A stretch of DNA of 64,000 nt from Phoenicibacter sp963592435 (GCA_963592435.1 CAVAWT010000001.1:62001-126000); one strand, 5' to 3'. Shown: positions 42,434 through 52,603, counted from the first letter of the stretch. Numbers and translations are program-made. The notes: a model not told the origin generated them from the sequence alone.

Positions 42434-42472
42434 AAAAATTATCCTTAAAAAAAGATTTAAAAATTAAAAGCT

Positions 42473-43558
42473 CTATTTAGTGTTTTCTTTCTCAAATTTC
42501 TCCATGAAGTCAACGAGTGCTTGAACTCCAGCTTCTGGCATGGCGTTATAGATGCTAGCACGCATTCCACCAACACTTCTGTGCCCTTTTAGAGAGACCA
42601 ATCCGCAGTCAGCTGCTTCTGAGACGAATTTTGCATCCAAATCCGAATCACCTGTGACAAAAGGAACGTTCATTTTTGAACGAGAAGCAGGTTCAACTGG
42701 GCTTTTAAAGAGTTTCGATGAATCAATGAAGTCATAAAGAAGTTTAGCTTTTCTCTCGTTTAGTTCTTTCATTCTTGATAGTCCACCAGAGACTTGCAAC
42801 CACTTGAATGTGAGGCCACAGACATAGATTCCCCAGCAGTTTGGTGTGTTCATCAAGCTGTTTGCATCATCCATTTTCTTATAATTGAGAATTGAAGGCG
42901 TGAAAGGAAGGACATCTTCTGTAATCAAATCTTTTCTTATTATTATTATTGCAAGCCCAGCGGGTCCAATGTTTTTCTGAACTCCTCCATACAAAATGCC
43001 ATATTTTGAGACATCTTGAGGTTCACTTAAAAACATGGAAGAAACGTCACTCACTAAAGGAATGTCGCCTGTGTCAGGTAATTGTGAATAGGTTGTGCCA
43101 TAAACAGTTTCATTTTGGCAAATGTAGACATAGTCTGCATCGCCTCTGAATTGCATTTTTGTTACATCAGGGATGTATGTGTAGTTTTTGTCTTCTGAAG
43201 AGGCAACAACGTTAACATCTCCATACATCTTTGCCTCAGAAATTGCCTTTTTTGACCAGTTGCCAGTTTGAACATAATCAGCCTTTTTGTTTTTCATCAA
43301 GTTCATTGGAATTGCTGCAAACTGGGCAGTTGCTCCACCCTGCATAAATAAGACTGTATAGTTGTTGGGAATGTTTAAAAGTGATCTCAAGTCAGCTTCT
43401 GCAAGCTCAATGATCTCAGCAAAATTTTCTGATCGGTGACTCAATTCCATAACACTCATGCCATGCATGTTGTAATCAACTGCACCTCGGCTTGCTTCTT
43501 GCAAAACAGGATAGGGCAACATTGCTGGTCCTGCTGAAAAATTGTAAACGCGTTCCAT
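42473..43558 (-). CDS. serC: phosphoserine aminotransferase
   Basis: PLP enzyme that transaminates 3-phosphohydroxypyruvate to phosphoserine. The 361-residue protein has the family start YNFSAGPAMLPYPVL, the MELSHRS motif, and the PLP-binding lysine in YGGVQKNIGPAGL. AAGGAGG lies 12 bases before the ATG, and a small AACAC-N5-GTGTT inverted repeat is at 43610-43624. First gene of serC-serA. Confidence 0.96.
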   Translation of the reverse strand: MERVYNFSAGPAMLPYPVLQEASRGAVDYNMHGMSVMELSHRSENFAEIIELAEADLRSLLNIPNNYTVLFMQGGATAQFAAIPMNLMKNKKADYVQTGNWSKKAISEAKMYGDVNVVASSEDKNYTYIPDVTKMQFRGDADYVYICQNETVYGTTYSQLPDTGDIPLVSDVSSMFLSEPQDVSKYGILYGGVQKNIGPAGLAIIIIRKDLITEDVLPFTPSILNYKKMDDANSLMNTPNCWGIYVCGLTFKWLQVSGGLSRMKELNERKAKLLYDFIDSSKLFKSPVEPASRSKMNVPFVTGDSDLDAKFVSEAADCGLVSLKGHRSVGGMRASIYNAMPEAGVQALVDFMEKFEKENTK

Positions 43559-43631
43559 AACTAAAAGAGCCTCCTTGTTTATTAAAAAAAGTTTAACAAC
43601 TTAATTTATAACACATAAAGTGTTGACTTGG

Positions 43632-44510
43632 TTATCCAACACAGGCTAAAAACCGATCTTTGCCAACAAGATCTTTCATGATGGTAACTTTGTTTAAGCC
43701 AGCCTTTTCTGCAAATTCTTTTGCTTTTTTAAGAGTTGTCTCATGCAATTCAAACAAGATGATGCCTTCATCTTCAACGAGAGTTCGTGCTTGAACAAGG
43801 ATTTTTTTAAAAACCTCAAGGCCATCTTTTCCGCCCTTAAGAGCCTCGATCGGTTCAAACCTTCTCACATCAACAGGCAAACTCATGATTTCATCATCAG
43901 GAACGTAAGGAGGATTGCTTATTATTGCGCTAAACTGATTTGTTGCATGCTGGAAATAGTCAAAATTGTCAAGGCACTCACATTGCTCAAAGTCAATTTT
44001 GTCTTCCACATCATATTTTTTTGCATTTCGCTTTGCGACTTTGAGTGCACTTGCAGAAATGTCGGTTGCATAAACGTGCGAATTTTCAATTTCAGTGGCA
44101 CATGAAATTGCCAAACACCCGCTTCCTGTGCCAACATCAGCAATTAAAGGATTTTTAACGTTGTTTTCTTTTAAATAGTAAGAAACGATGTCAACCATCA
44201 TTTCAGTTTCTGGTCGTGGAATTAAAACATCTCTGTTAACTTCTAAGTCGAGAAAACGAAAAGGTGCATGACCGAGCACATACTGAACAGGCTCTCCCAA
44301 AGCAATTCTGTCACATATTGGATCAATCATGTCGCACTCCCGCTGAGTCAACATTGGTTTTTTAATCAACGCTTTTGAAAATGGCATATCGACAACGTCT
44401 GAAATAACAAGTCTCGCTAAGTTGTCTGGATTTGCAATTTTATGATCTGTCAGAAACTTTGTGACATAATCTTCGGCAAGTTTAATCGGTGTTGTTTTTT
44501 CGTTTTTCAT
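43632..44510 (-). CDS. prmC: peptide chain release factor N5-glutamine methyltransferase PrmC
   Basis: Methylates the Gln of the GGQ motif in release factors, including the product of the adjacent prfA. The 292-residue protein has a helical N-domain, RPETEMMVD, the SAM-binding ADVGTGSGCLAIS near 120-132 and the catalytic SNPPYVPDDE near 188-197. It follows prfA by 37 bases, the usual arrangement. Confidence 0.95.
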   Translation of the reverse strand: MKNEKTTPIKLAEDYVTKFLTDHKIANPDNLARLVISDVVDMPFSKALIKKPMLTQRECDMIDPICDRIALGEPVQYVLGHAPFRFLDLEVNRDVLIPRPETEMMVDIVSYYLKENNVKNPLIADVGTGSGCLAISCATEIENSHVYATDISASALKVAKRNAKKYDVEDKIDFEQCECLDNFDYFQHATNQFSAIISNPPYVPDDEIMSLPVDVRRFEPIEALKGGKDGLEVFKKILVQARTLVEDEGIILFELHETTLKKAKEFAEKAGLNKVTIMKDLVGKDRFLACVG

Positions 44511-44547
44511 AATTAAAATTAAAAGGTTAATGAATATATAAAAAAAA

Positions 44548-45621
44548 CTAAACTGCTTCTTCTAATTTTTGCGCTCGATCTGCGGCTTGCAAGGCATTTA
44601 TCATGTCGATCAGCTTGTCTCCTAACAAGACTCCATCATAAGTCATAGAGCATCCAATGCGATGATCAGTCACTCTGTCTTGAGGTGCGTTGTAGGTCCT
44701 AATTTTTTCTGCACGATCTCCACTGCCGATCTGAGCAAGTCTTTTTGCTCCTTCTTCAGCTTGTTGATCTGCAAGCATTTTTTCATAGAGTCTCGCCCTC
44801 AAAACGCTCATCGCAGCTATTTTGTTTTGAAGTTGTGACTTTTGGTCTTGTGATTGAACAACAAGCCCTGTCGGCAAGTGAGTAATCCTGACTGCTGAGT
44901 CAGTTGTGTTGACGCATTGCCCACCAGGTCCTCCAGCGCGAAAAACATCGATTCTTAAATCGCCTTCGTTGATTTCCACTTCAACTTCGTCAGCTTCTGG
45001 CAAAACAGCAACTGTGGCTGTGGACGTGTGAATTCTTCCTTGACTTTCAGTTTTTGGAACTCTTTGAACACGATGAACTCCACTTTCAAACTTCATCAAA
45101 GAATAGACGTAATTTCCTTTGACTTTAAACTGGATTTCTTTATAGCCCCCCACCTCAGAAGCTGAGACATCCATAAGCTCAATTTTCCACTTCTGGTCAG
45201 CGCAAAAACGCTCATACATTTTAAACAAGTCACCAGCAAAAATTGCTGCCTCATCCCCTCCTGCAGCCGCTCGAATCTCAACGATGATGTCTTTTTCATC
45301 TGCAGGATCCTCCGGTATTAGCAAAACTTTAATTTGTTCTTCTAGGGAAGGAAGCTGTGGTTCAATCCTTGCAATTTCTTCGGTTGCAAAAGATTTCATC
45401 TCCGAATCGCTGAGCATTTCTTTTGCTTCTTCAAGATCGCTTGTCAGTTGAACATAATTTTTTGCAAGATTTGCAAGCTCACCTTGGTGGGAATATTCCT
45501 TTGCAAGTCTGTTATATTCTTTTTGGTCTGAAATGACTTCTGGATCAGCCATCTTCTTTTCCAGATCAGAATAGGCCTCCAGAAAATCTTCCATTTTGCT
45601 TTTAAGTTCAGTGTCTGCCAT
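44548..45621 (-). CDS. prfA: peptide chain release factor 1
   Basis: Terminates translation at UAA and UAG. The 357-residue protein has RVPKTESQGRIHTSTATVAV, whose Pro-Lys-Thr fits the PxT stop-codon motif of RF1, and GGPGGQCVNTTDSAVR with the catalytic GGQ. RF2 would have SPF at the first motif. It starts 9 bases after thrS ends. Confidence 0.97.
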   Translation of the reverse strand: MADTELKSKMEDFLEAYSDLEKKMADPEVISDQKEYNRLAKEYSHQGELANLAKNYVQLTSDLEEAKEMLSDSEMKSFATEEIARIEPQLPSLEEQIKVLLIPEDPADEKDIIVEIRAAAGGDEAAIFAGDLFKMYERFCADQKWKIELMDVSASEVGGYKEIQFKVKGNYVYSLMKFESGVHRVQRVPKTESQGRIHTSTATVAVLPEADEVEVEINEGDLRIDVFRAGGPGGQCVNTTDSAVRITHLPTGLVVQSQDQKSQLQNKIAAMSVLRARLYEKMLADQQAEEGAKRLAQIGSGDRAEKIRTYNAPQDRVTDHRIGCSMTYDGVLLGDKLIDMINALQAADRAQKLEEAV

Positions 45622-45630
45622 GGTCTCACC

Positions 45631-47556
45631 CTAAACTTGAGCTTCTTTGATGATGTTGATAAGCTTATCCTGATCCCAAGTTCCAAGATCGCCTTCAAAT
45701 CGATCTCTAACAGAAATTGTGTTATTCTCAATCTCTTTGTCACCGATGACAACCATATAAGGAATTTTTTCAGCTTGCGCCTTGGCGATTTTAACTTTCA
45801 TTGGCTCATTATCAAAGAAGTATTCAATTCTTCCACCAACGCTTTTTAGTTTTTTTCCAAAAACTTCTGCCGCTTCCTTATGGCGATCGGTGATTGGGAC
45901 AATTGCAACTTGAACTGGTGCTAACCAAAGCGGAAAAGCTCCAGCATAGTGTTCAATCAAAATTCCTAAGAAGCGCTCAATAGATCCAAAAATTGCGCGG
46001 TGCAACATCCAAGGTCTCTCTTCGGAATTGTCTGCTGCACGATAGGTCAGATTGAAACGCTCTGGCATGTTAAAATCAACTTGAACTGTTGAGCACTGCC
46101 ATGTGCGCCCGAGGGCGTCTTTCACCTTAATATCAATTTTTGGACCATAGAAAGCGCCATCGCCTTCATTTATGTCATATTCCAGATTATGGCGCGTGCA
46201 AGCTTCCTTCAAAGCGTTTGTTGCGTGCTCCCACATGTCATCAGTTCCGATCGATTTGTCGGGTCGCGTTGAAATTTCTGCTTCATACTCAAAACCAAAC
46301 GTTGACATGATGTGATCAACGAGGTCAAGAATAGCAACGACTTCATCTACCACTTGCTCACGCGTGCAAAAAACATGTGCGTCGTCTTGTGTGAAGCCAC
46401 GAGCGCGCAAAAGACCATGAACCACGCCACTCATTTCATGACGATAAACCGTTCCAAACTCGAAATAGCGAAGAGGCAAATCGCGATAGGAATGAAGATT
46501 TGCGCGGTAGAGCATGACATGTCCAGGGCAATTCATTGGCTTGACTGCATATTCGACCAGATTCGGATCTTCATCAGTTCCTTCGTTTATGTTGAAGAAA
46601 TACATGTTTTCTTTGTAAAAACCATAATGCCCGCTCGTCTTCCAAACATCAGCGTTGTAGACATGCGGAGTTATAACTTCTTCATAACCTCTGTCATAGA
46701 GATCTTGGCGCAACCACTCTTGCATTGTGCGAATGACACGCGCACCTTTTGGAAGGTAAAGCGGAAGACCTGCACCAGCCAAGCCGTCCATTGTGTAGAT
46801 CCCAAGATCACGACCGAGTTTTCTATGATCTCGCTTTTCAGCTTCCTCAATCATCGTTAAATAGTCTTGAAGGTCTTTTTTCTTAAAGAAAGCTGTGCCA
46901 TAAATTCGAGTTAACATCTCGCGATCGGAGTCGCCTTTCCAATAGGCACCAGCGATCTTCGTTAGCTTGATGGCCTTTGGTTCAATTTGACCTGCATGAG
47001 CGACGTGAGGACCGCCACAGAGATCAACAAAGTCTCCATGCTTTCTAATCGTTATTTGAACATCATCATCAAAATCGTCGATGTGCTCAAGCTTCAGTCT
47101 TTGGTCTTTAAAAATTTCCTTCGCTTCATCTCTTGTTACAACCTGCTTTACAAAAGGCTCATCAAGTTTGATGATTTCTCTCATTTTCTCTTCGATTTTG
47201 TCAAAATCATTAACTGAAACGGTTTCAGGAAGAGCAAAGTCATAGAAAAAACCATCTTCAGTCTCGGGACCAAATCCGATTTGAGTTCCTGGCCACAAAA
47301 TTTGAACTGCCTCAGCGAGAACATGCGCAGTGGAGTGACGCATAATTCCAAGAGCCTCAGGGGACTTTGAGGTGATTATTTCAATCTCATCTCCATCATT
47401 GACAACATCAACAAGGTCTGCAAACTCGCAGTTTATTTTTCCACAAAGTGCAGCTCTTGCAAGACCTTCACCGATCGACGATGCAACGTCTCCAAGTGTT
47501 GCACCCTCCTCAACTGTTTTTGTTGAACCGTCTGGCAGTTTAATTTCAATTGACAT
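45631..47556 (-). CDS. thrS: threonyl-tRNA synthetase
   Basis: Charges tRNA-Thr. About 641 residues from the second ATG. Domains in order: TGS (about 1-62), the editing domain with HSTAHVLAEAVQ near 72 and GGPHVAHAG near 175, the class II core with MNCPGHV near 330, FGTVYRHEMSG and the anticodon domain at the end. The ATG at 47556 is favoured because AAAGGA (47573-47568) is 11 bases upstream and would touch the earlier ATG at 47568. A structured leader of about 94 bases precedes it. Confidence 0.96.
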   Translation of the reverse strand: MSIEIKLPDGSTKTVEEGATLGDVASSIGEGLARAALCGKINCEFADLVDVVNDGDEIEIITSKSPEALGIMRHSTAHVLAEAVQILWPGTQIGFGPETEDGFFYDFALPETVSVNDFDKIEEKMREIIKLDEPFVKQVVTRDEAKEIFKDQRLKLEHIDDFDDDVQITIRKHGDFVDLCGGPHVAHAGQIEPKAIKLTKIAGAYWKGDSDREMLTRIYGTAFFKKKDLQDYLTMIEEAEKRDHRKLGRDLGIYTMDGLAGAGLPLYLPKGARVIRTMQEWLRQDLYDRGYEEVITPHVYNADVWKTSGHYGFYKENMYFFNINEGTDEDPNLVEYAVKPMNCPGHVMLYRANLHSYRDLPLRYFEFGTVYRHEMSGVVHGLLRARGFTQDDAHVFCTREQVVDEVVAILDLVDHIMSTFGFEYEAEISTRPDKSIGTDDMWEHATNALKEACTRHNLEYDINEGDGAFYGPKIDIKVKDALGRTWQCSTVQVDFNMPERFNLTYRAADNSEERPWMLHRAIFGSIERFLGILIEHYAGAFPLWLAPVQVAIVPITDRHKEAAEVFGKKLKSVGGRIEYFFDNEPMKVKIAKAQAEKIPYMVVIGDKEIENNTISVRDRFEGDLGTWDQDKLINIIKEAQV

Positions 47557-47686
47557 AGTGTTATTCATCCTTTCGCATTGCCGGGCGCAAACAAAGCGCC
47601 TGCATGGTTAATTTGCGCAATCGAGGTGTTGAGTGCCTCGTTGCAATGTTTTAAATTTTATAAAATTTCTGAGCTTTGTTTCACAA
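47557..47686 (-). promoter_or_regulatory. thrS promoter and structured 5' leader with competing hairpins
   Basis: Minus-strand promoter: TTGTGA (47686-47681), 18 bases, TATAAA (47662-47657); start near 47650. Leader hairpin 1 (47644-47617): GCAACGAGG pairs with CCTCGATTGC with one bulge, a strong 9-bp stem. Next, GCGCAAA (47618-47612) can pair with TTTGCGC (47591-47585); but GGCGC (47600-47596) and GCGCC (47588-47584) form another hairpin using the same 3' strand. Hairpin 1 also overlaps the first element by two bases. The three structures are mutually exclusive, as in attenuators. No T-box consensus is present. Confidence 0.5.
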
Positions 47687-47698
47687 AAAAAAGCAAAT

Positions 47699-48352
47699 CT
47701 ACTTCGATGTCCTTGTTGTTGGTCTTTTTGAAGGACGCTGTGATTCAGATGAAGAGGCTAAAGATTGGCTGGGTACATCTGTGGTAGGATCACTTTGAGA
47801 TTGTGAAATTGAAGTTTGTGCGTTTCTTGGATTTTCAGACAGAGAATGAGCTGAATGAGAAGAAACAGTTGTGGAGCGTCTCTTTGCAGGCTTCAAAACT
47901 GCGTTTGCATTAACTGCATTTGCACCAGCAACTGGGGCTGTGCAATAAGGGCAAACTGGCCATGAAGGCTCTAGCGGTTTGTTGCAGTTTGAACACAAGT
48001 TTCTCAATTGTGTTTGGCAATTGGGACACAAAACGTAATCTTCTTTGACTGGATAACCACATTGAGCGCACTCGCCATATTTCATCAATTCACGCTGTTT
48101 TAGTGCAACTTCAAGTTCTTGCTCGTCACGATCCATGGCAAGCATCGGTGGTCTGAGCAAAAGGTATGCTATGATTCCTGCTCCAGGAACAAGACCAATT
48201 ATCATCCATTTCATTGGAGCAATTCCACGAAGTCTTGCGTCTCTCGAGATCCAAACGATGCTCAGCGCATAAAGGCAAATGATCAAAAGTGCGATGATTG
48301 TAAACACCATCTGCATTTGAGGTGTCCAAATCTGTCTTAAAATTTCACTCAT
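47699..48352 (-). CDS. zinc-ribbon membrane protein with PLD-nuclease-type N-terminus
   Basis: A 217-residue protein with two N-terminal helices (VFTIIALLIICLYALSIVWI and MKWMIIGLVPGAGIIAYLLL, about 16-69); the arrangement RDARLRG and PGAGIIAYLLLRPP resembles the short PLDc_N membrane motif. A double zinc ribbon follows (CAQCGYPV, CPNCQTQL, CSNCNKPL, CPYCTAPV, about 94-142). The last 70 residues are Ser/Thr/Gln-rich and probably disordered. Function unknown; it is the third protein in the window built on an N- or mid-chain zinc ribbon. It lies between valS and thrS on the same strand. Confidence 0.75.
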   Translation of the reverse strand: MSEILRQIWTPQMQMVFTIIALLIICLYALSIVWISRDARLRGIAPMKWMIIGLVPGAGIIAYLLLRPPMLAMDRDEQELEVALKQRELMKYGECAQCGYPVKEDYVLCPNCQTQLRNLCSNCNKPLEPSWPVCPYCTAPVAGANAVNANAVLKPAKRRSTTVSSHSAHSLSENPRNAQTSISQSQSDPTTDVPSQSLASSSESQRPSKRPTTRTSK

Positions 48353-48457
48353 AAACTAACTCTTCCAATTCCCTTATTTAAAAAACATATCCAACATAAA
48401 ACAACAAGTCTGATTTTATCACAGGCTAAAACGCAACATAGAATAAACGTTAAAAAC

Positions 48458-51100
48458 TTAAAGTCCACTTAACTGAGCTTTTGTCTTTTCATAGACATCC
48501 TTTAATTCTTGATAATGCGCCTTGTCTTTGTCTATTATCTCTTGTTTTGCCTTTGCAAGAAAACCTGGGTTGCTTAACTTCTTTTCCAGCCTATCAAGAT
48601 CTTTCTTCGTTGCATCTAAATTTTTTTGCAACCTTGCTTTTTCAGCGTCTAAATCAACATGTCCGACCAAATCGACATAGATCTCAAGATTGTTTGTGAC
48701 AACGACAGCAGATCCTGTAGGTTTCTCGCAAGTCTCGCTCGAATGCAAGCCTTCCAAGTTAGCAAGTTTTTTAATCAATGATGCTTGTTCTTCTATTGTT
48801 TTGCAAACATCGTCGGTTGCTTTAACAGAGACTTTTAACTCTGTCTTAGGTGAGACACCATGACGAGCACGAACAGAGCGAACAGCGCCAACGACTGAGG
48901 TGACGATTTCAATCTTGTTTTCATTTTCGTCATCAATGAACTTCTCAAAATCCTCAAAATTAGGCCATTCAGCAACAATCAGCATGTCAGGGTCGTCTTT
49001 TTGTGGATAAAGATCTGCATAAATTGATTCTGTTATAAAAGGCATAACAGGATGCAACAATTTGCAGGCAGTCTCCAAAACAAATAAGAGGTTGTTCTGA
49101 CAAATCTGCTTGTCGTGCTCATCAGCATCATCACCAAGACGTGCCTTTGAGAATTCTATGTACCAATCGCAAAACTCGTTCCAGAAAAATTGATAGAGTG
49201 CTTGAGTCATCGCTCCAAAGTCAAATTCAGCATAGGAATCATCAACCTTTTTTACAAGTTTAGCAAGCTTTGATAGGATCCACGTGTCGCTCAAAGTTTC
49301 AGCTTGTGGCTCAGGCTTTGAATCCTCGTTCAAATTCATTGAAACAAAACGAGAAGCATTTTTGACTTTATTAGCGAAATTTCTTGCGCCTTCAATTTTT
49401 CTTTCGTCGAAATTTACAGCTTGATTTCCAGTCACGAGAGTCAAAAGTCCAAAACGCATTCCATCAGCGGAATAGTTTTCCATCAATTTTAAGGGATCAA
49501 CGCCATTTCCTCGCGACTTGCTCATCGGTTTTCCATCAGAGCCCATGACAGTTGGGTGAATGATGACATCTTTGAAAGGGATTTGACCTGTGCACCACAT
49601 CGAAGACATAACCATGCGTGCAACCCAAAGACCCATTATGTCGCGGGCTGTTGAAAGGACTTGCGTTGGGTAGAATTTTTCTAATTCCTCTTCCCCACCA
49701 TTTGCCCAGCCTTGCGTTGCGAAAGGCCAAAGCTGAGAAGAAAACCAAGTGTCCAAAACGTCTTCGTCTTGACGAACACGAGAGCCACACTTAGGGCACT
49801 CATCAATCGGTTCAACAGATGCTCCTTGCCAGCCACATTCATCGCAATAAAACATTGGAATTCTGTGACCCCACCAAAGTTGACGAGATATGCACCAATC
49901 TTTCAAATTGTCAAGCCAGTCGAGATATACTTGGGACCAGCGTGATGGATGAAAAACAACTTCTCCATTTGCAACAGCATCGCGGGCTGGTTTCTTTAAC
50001 TTCTCAACATCGACAAACCACTGTTCGGAGAGCCAAGGCTCCAAAGTTGTGTGACAGCGATAGCAATGCATGACGGAGTGATCCAAGTCTTCTATGTGAT
50101 CAAGAAGTCCAAGTTTTTCAAATTCTTTTACAACTTCAACACGAGCCTCATCGCGATCCATTCCCGAGAAACGCCCAAAACCTTGAGTGACATGCGCAGT
50201 TTCATCAAAAATGTTAACAACTTCAAGGTCATGGCGCTGACCCATTGCATAGTCATTCGGATCGTGTGCTGGTGTTGTTTTAACGCAACCAGTTCCAAAC
50301 TCAGAGTCAACATAGAAATCGTCAAAAATTGGAATTTCTCTGTTGACGATCGGCAAGATGACAGTCTTTCCGATCAATTTTTTATAACGATCATCTTTTG
50401 GAGAAACTGCAACGCCCGTGTCTCCAAGCATTGTTTCAGGTCGAGTTGTTGCGACAACAACATATTCAATGTCATCAACTGGTTCTTTTAGGGGATAGCG
50501 CATATACCAAAGGTGACTTGCTTCGTCAACATATTCTGCTTCGTCGTCTGCGATTGCTGTCGTGCAGTGAGGACACCAATTTACAATGCGTTTTCCGCGA
50601 TAGATAACATCATTTTCATACCAATCACAAAAAAGCTTTCTAACTGCTCTTGAAAACTCGTCACTCATAGTGAATTGTTCATTTTCATAATCGCACGAAC
50701 AGCCCATCCCTGCGATTTGGTTTACAATCGTCGTTCCATACTTCTTTCGCCATTCCTGGCAAGCTTCAATAAATGCGTCTCTGCCAATTTCTCTTCTATT
50801 GATCCCTTGATCTGCCAAGTGTTTGTCGACTTTTGTCTGCGTTGCGATTCCCGCGTGATCAGTTCCCAAAACCCAACGCGTTTGATAACCTTGCATTCTT
50901 GCACGACGAATGCAAGCATCCTGAATTGTTTCATTTAGAGCATGACCCATATGAAGAACGCCAGTTATGTTTGGAGGCGGAATGGTTATCGTAAAAGATT
51001 CACCTGCATGCTTTCCTCTGCCTTTCGTTCTTGAGAAATAGCCATTTTCTTTCCACTTCTCAAAAATTTCAGATTCTGTCATTTGGTCTTTGCTTGCCAT
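48458..51100 (-). CDS. valS: valyl-tRNA synthetase
   Basis: Charges tRNA-Val. The 880-residue class I synthetase has the HIGH-type motif ITGVLHMGHALN near 44-55, the CP1 editing domain, KMSKS-type KPMSKSRGNG near 525, and the C-terminal coiled-coil arm (ARLQKNLDATKKDLDRLEKK). Separated by 40 bases from clpX. No T-box is visible upstream. Confidence 0.97.
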   Translation of the reverse strand: MASKDQMTESEIFEKWKENGYFSRTKGRGKHAGESFTITIPPPNITGVLHMGHALNETIQDACIRRARMQGYQTRWVLGTDHAGIATQTKVDKHLADQGINRREIGRDAFIEACQEWRKKYGTTIVNQIAGMGCSCDYENEQFTMSDEFSRAVRKLFCDWYENDVIYRGKRIVNWCPHCTTAIADDEAEYVDEASHLWYMRYPLKEPVDDIEYVVVATTRPETMLGDTGVAVSPKDDRYKKLIGKTVILPIVNREIPIFDDFYVDSEFGTGCVKTTPAHDPNDYAMGQRHDLEVVNIFDETAHVTQGFGRFSGMDRDEARVEVVKEFEKLGLLDHIEDLDHSVMHCYRCHTTLEPWLSEQWFVDVEKLKKPARDAVANGEVVFHPSRWSQVYLDWLDNLKDWCISRQLWWGHRIPMFYCDECGWQGASVEPIDECPKCGSRVRQDEDVLDTWFSSQLWPFATQGWANGGEEELEKFYPTQVLSTARDIMGLWVARMVMSSMWCTGQIPFKDVIIHPTVMGSDGKPMSKSRGNGVDPLKLMENYSADGMRFGLLTLVTGNQAVNFDERKIEGARNFANKVKNASRFVSMNLNEDSKPEPQAETLSDTWILSKLAKLVKKVDDSYAEFDFGAMTQALYQFFWNEFCDWYIEFSKARLGDDADEHDKQICQNNLLFVLETACKLLHPVMPFITESIYADLYPQKDDPDMLIVAEWPNFEDFEKFIDDENENKIEIVTSVVGAVRSVRARHGVSPKTELKVSVKATDDVCKTIEEQASLIKKLANLEGLHSSETCEKPTGSAVVVTNNLEIYVDLVGHVDLDAEKARLQKNLDATKKDLDRLEKKLSNPGFLAKAKQEIIDKDKAHYQELKDVYEKTKAQLSGL

Positions 51101-51140
51101 TTTATTCCTTTATTAAAAGTGTTTAGTTGTGCTGGTTTTA

Positions 51141-52592
51141 CTAGCTGTTAACAGCTTCTTTCTTTAAATCTCTTTTTTGTGTGCTTGAAGTGTCAGATTT
51201 TTTGATTATCTCTGGCTTAGTTTTGCCTTCAATGTCTGATTTTTTAACTCTGACAAAAGTTTCAGTACCATAATCAGGAACGTCAAACATTGCATCGCTC
51301 AAAACTCGCTCAACGATTGCACGTAGACCTCGAGCACCCGTTCCTCTTTCTTTTGCCTCTTTTGCAATTTCTAATAGCGCATCATCGTCAAACGATAGCT
51401 CAGATTTCTCGATCTCAAAAAGACGCTTATATTGTTTAACAAGCGCATTTTTAGGCTCAGTTAGAATTTTGACTAAAGTTTCTTCATCCAATTCATTTAA
51501 AGCTGTGACCACTGGAACCCTTCCAATGAACTCAGGTATCAGTCCAAATTGTTTTAAATCATCTGGGGTACATTGGTGCAAAAGCTCAGTTTCTTCTTGC
51601 TTTGTGACTTCTGAGACGTCGCTCGTGAACCCCAGGCCCTTCTTTCCAATTCTCTTTGAAATGATCTCTGATAGACCAACAAAAGCTCCACCAAAAATAA
51701 ATAGTATGTTTGATGTGTTGATTTCAACAACTTCTTGTTGCGGATGTTTTCTGCCTCCAGTTGGAGGAACTGAAGCTTCGCAACCCTCAATTATTTTTAA
51801 AAGTGCTTGCTGAACTCCCTCGCCAGAAACATCTCTGACTAATGATGCATTCTCGCCCCTTTTAGCAATTTTGTCAATTTCATCAACATAAACAATTCCA
51901 ATTTCAGCTTCTTCAACGTTCCAGTCAGCTGCCATCAAAAGTTTTCGCAATATGTTTTCAACGTCGTCGCCAACATATCCAGCCTCAGTGAGTGTTGTTG
52001 CGTCTGCTATCGCAAAAGGAACTTGAATCGTTCGAGCAAGTGTTTGAGCGAGAAGGGTTTTTCCTGAACCCGTTGGTCCAAGCAACATAACGTTTGGAAT
52101 TTGAATTTCAACATCACTGTCTTTTCCATCATCTAAAAAAATGCGTTTATAATGGTTATAAACAGCAATTGAAAGGTTTTTCTTTGCTTCTTCTTGCCCA
52201 ACAACGTGCTCACAAAGTGCCTCATAGATCTCTTTAGGTTTCTTTAATGTTGTTCTGTCAACTTTTTTCTTATCTTCTTTTTCGTTGACCTTTATCGCTT
52301 CATTTGGATTGGAAACAAATTCAGCTGACGTTTTTGAGTCCCTCAAATCGTGCATCTTCTTGAACTGTGCTGTAATGTAGTCTTGAAACTCATTTTGGTT
52401 TTTAAAAAAAGAAACTGGCTCTTCTTCGGAAGATTTCTCATCTAACCTTCTTTGCATATCGAAAGTCTTTGATATTTCTTCAATGCATTCATCACAAATG
52501 TAAGTTCCATCGCTTCCTGCGACGTGATTTGCGCTCGTCAAACTTTTTCCGCAAAAACTGCATCTTTCGCCAACCGGCTTTTTAATGCTCAT
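51141..52592 (-). CDS. clpX: ATP-dependent Clp protease ATPase subunit ClpX
   Basis: Unfoldase of ClpXP. At 483 residues it is longer than the usual 410-430. The zinc-binding domain (C11, C14, C33, C36) is followed by an extra charged linker (about 55-125) before the AAA+ core. Walker A is GPTGSGKT near 170, Walker B VYVDEIDKIAK; the pore loop and RKHPQQE are typical. The C-terminus has an added charged tail (KPEIIKKSDTSSTQKRDLKK). Twelve bases separate it from clpP. Confidence 0.96.
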   Translation of the reverse strand: MSIKKPVGERCSFCGKSLTSANHVAGSDGTYICDECIEEISKTFDMQRRLDEKSSEEEPVSFFKNQNEFQDYITAQFKKMHDLRDSKTSAEFVSNPNEAIKVNEKEDKKKVDRTTLKKPKEIYEALCEHVVGQEEAKKNLSIAVYNHYKRIFLDDGKDSDVEIQIPNVMLLGPTGSGKTLLAQTLARTIQVPFAIADATTLTEAGYVGDDVENILRKLLMAADWNVEEAEIGIVYVDEIDKIAKRGENASLVRDVSGEGVQQALLKIIEGCEASVPPTGGRKHPQQEVVEINTSNILFIFGGAFVGLSEIISKRIGKKGLGFTSDVSEVTKQEETELLHQCTPDDLKQFGLIPEFIGRVPVVTALNELDEETLVKILTEPKNALVKQYKRLFEIEKSELSFDDDALLEIAKEAKERGTGARGLRAIVERVLSDAMFDVPDYGTETFVRVKKSDIEGKTKPEIIKKSDTSSTQKRDLKKEAVNS

Positions 52593-52603
52593 TAAAAAAC
52601 CTC

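Noticed and set aside
46312..46860. A 182-codon open frame on the plus strand inside thrS.
   Set aside because: Antisense to a conserved synthetase core; composition reflects the complement of thrS codons.
47557..47650. T-box riboswitch before thrS.
   Set aside because: The conserved AGGGUGGNACCGCG antiterminator sequence and a Stem I specifier loop are absent, and no terminator with a T-run precedes the start.
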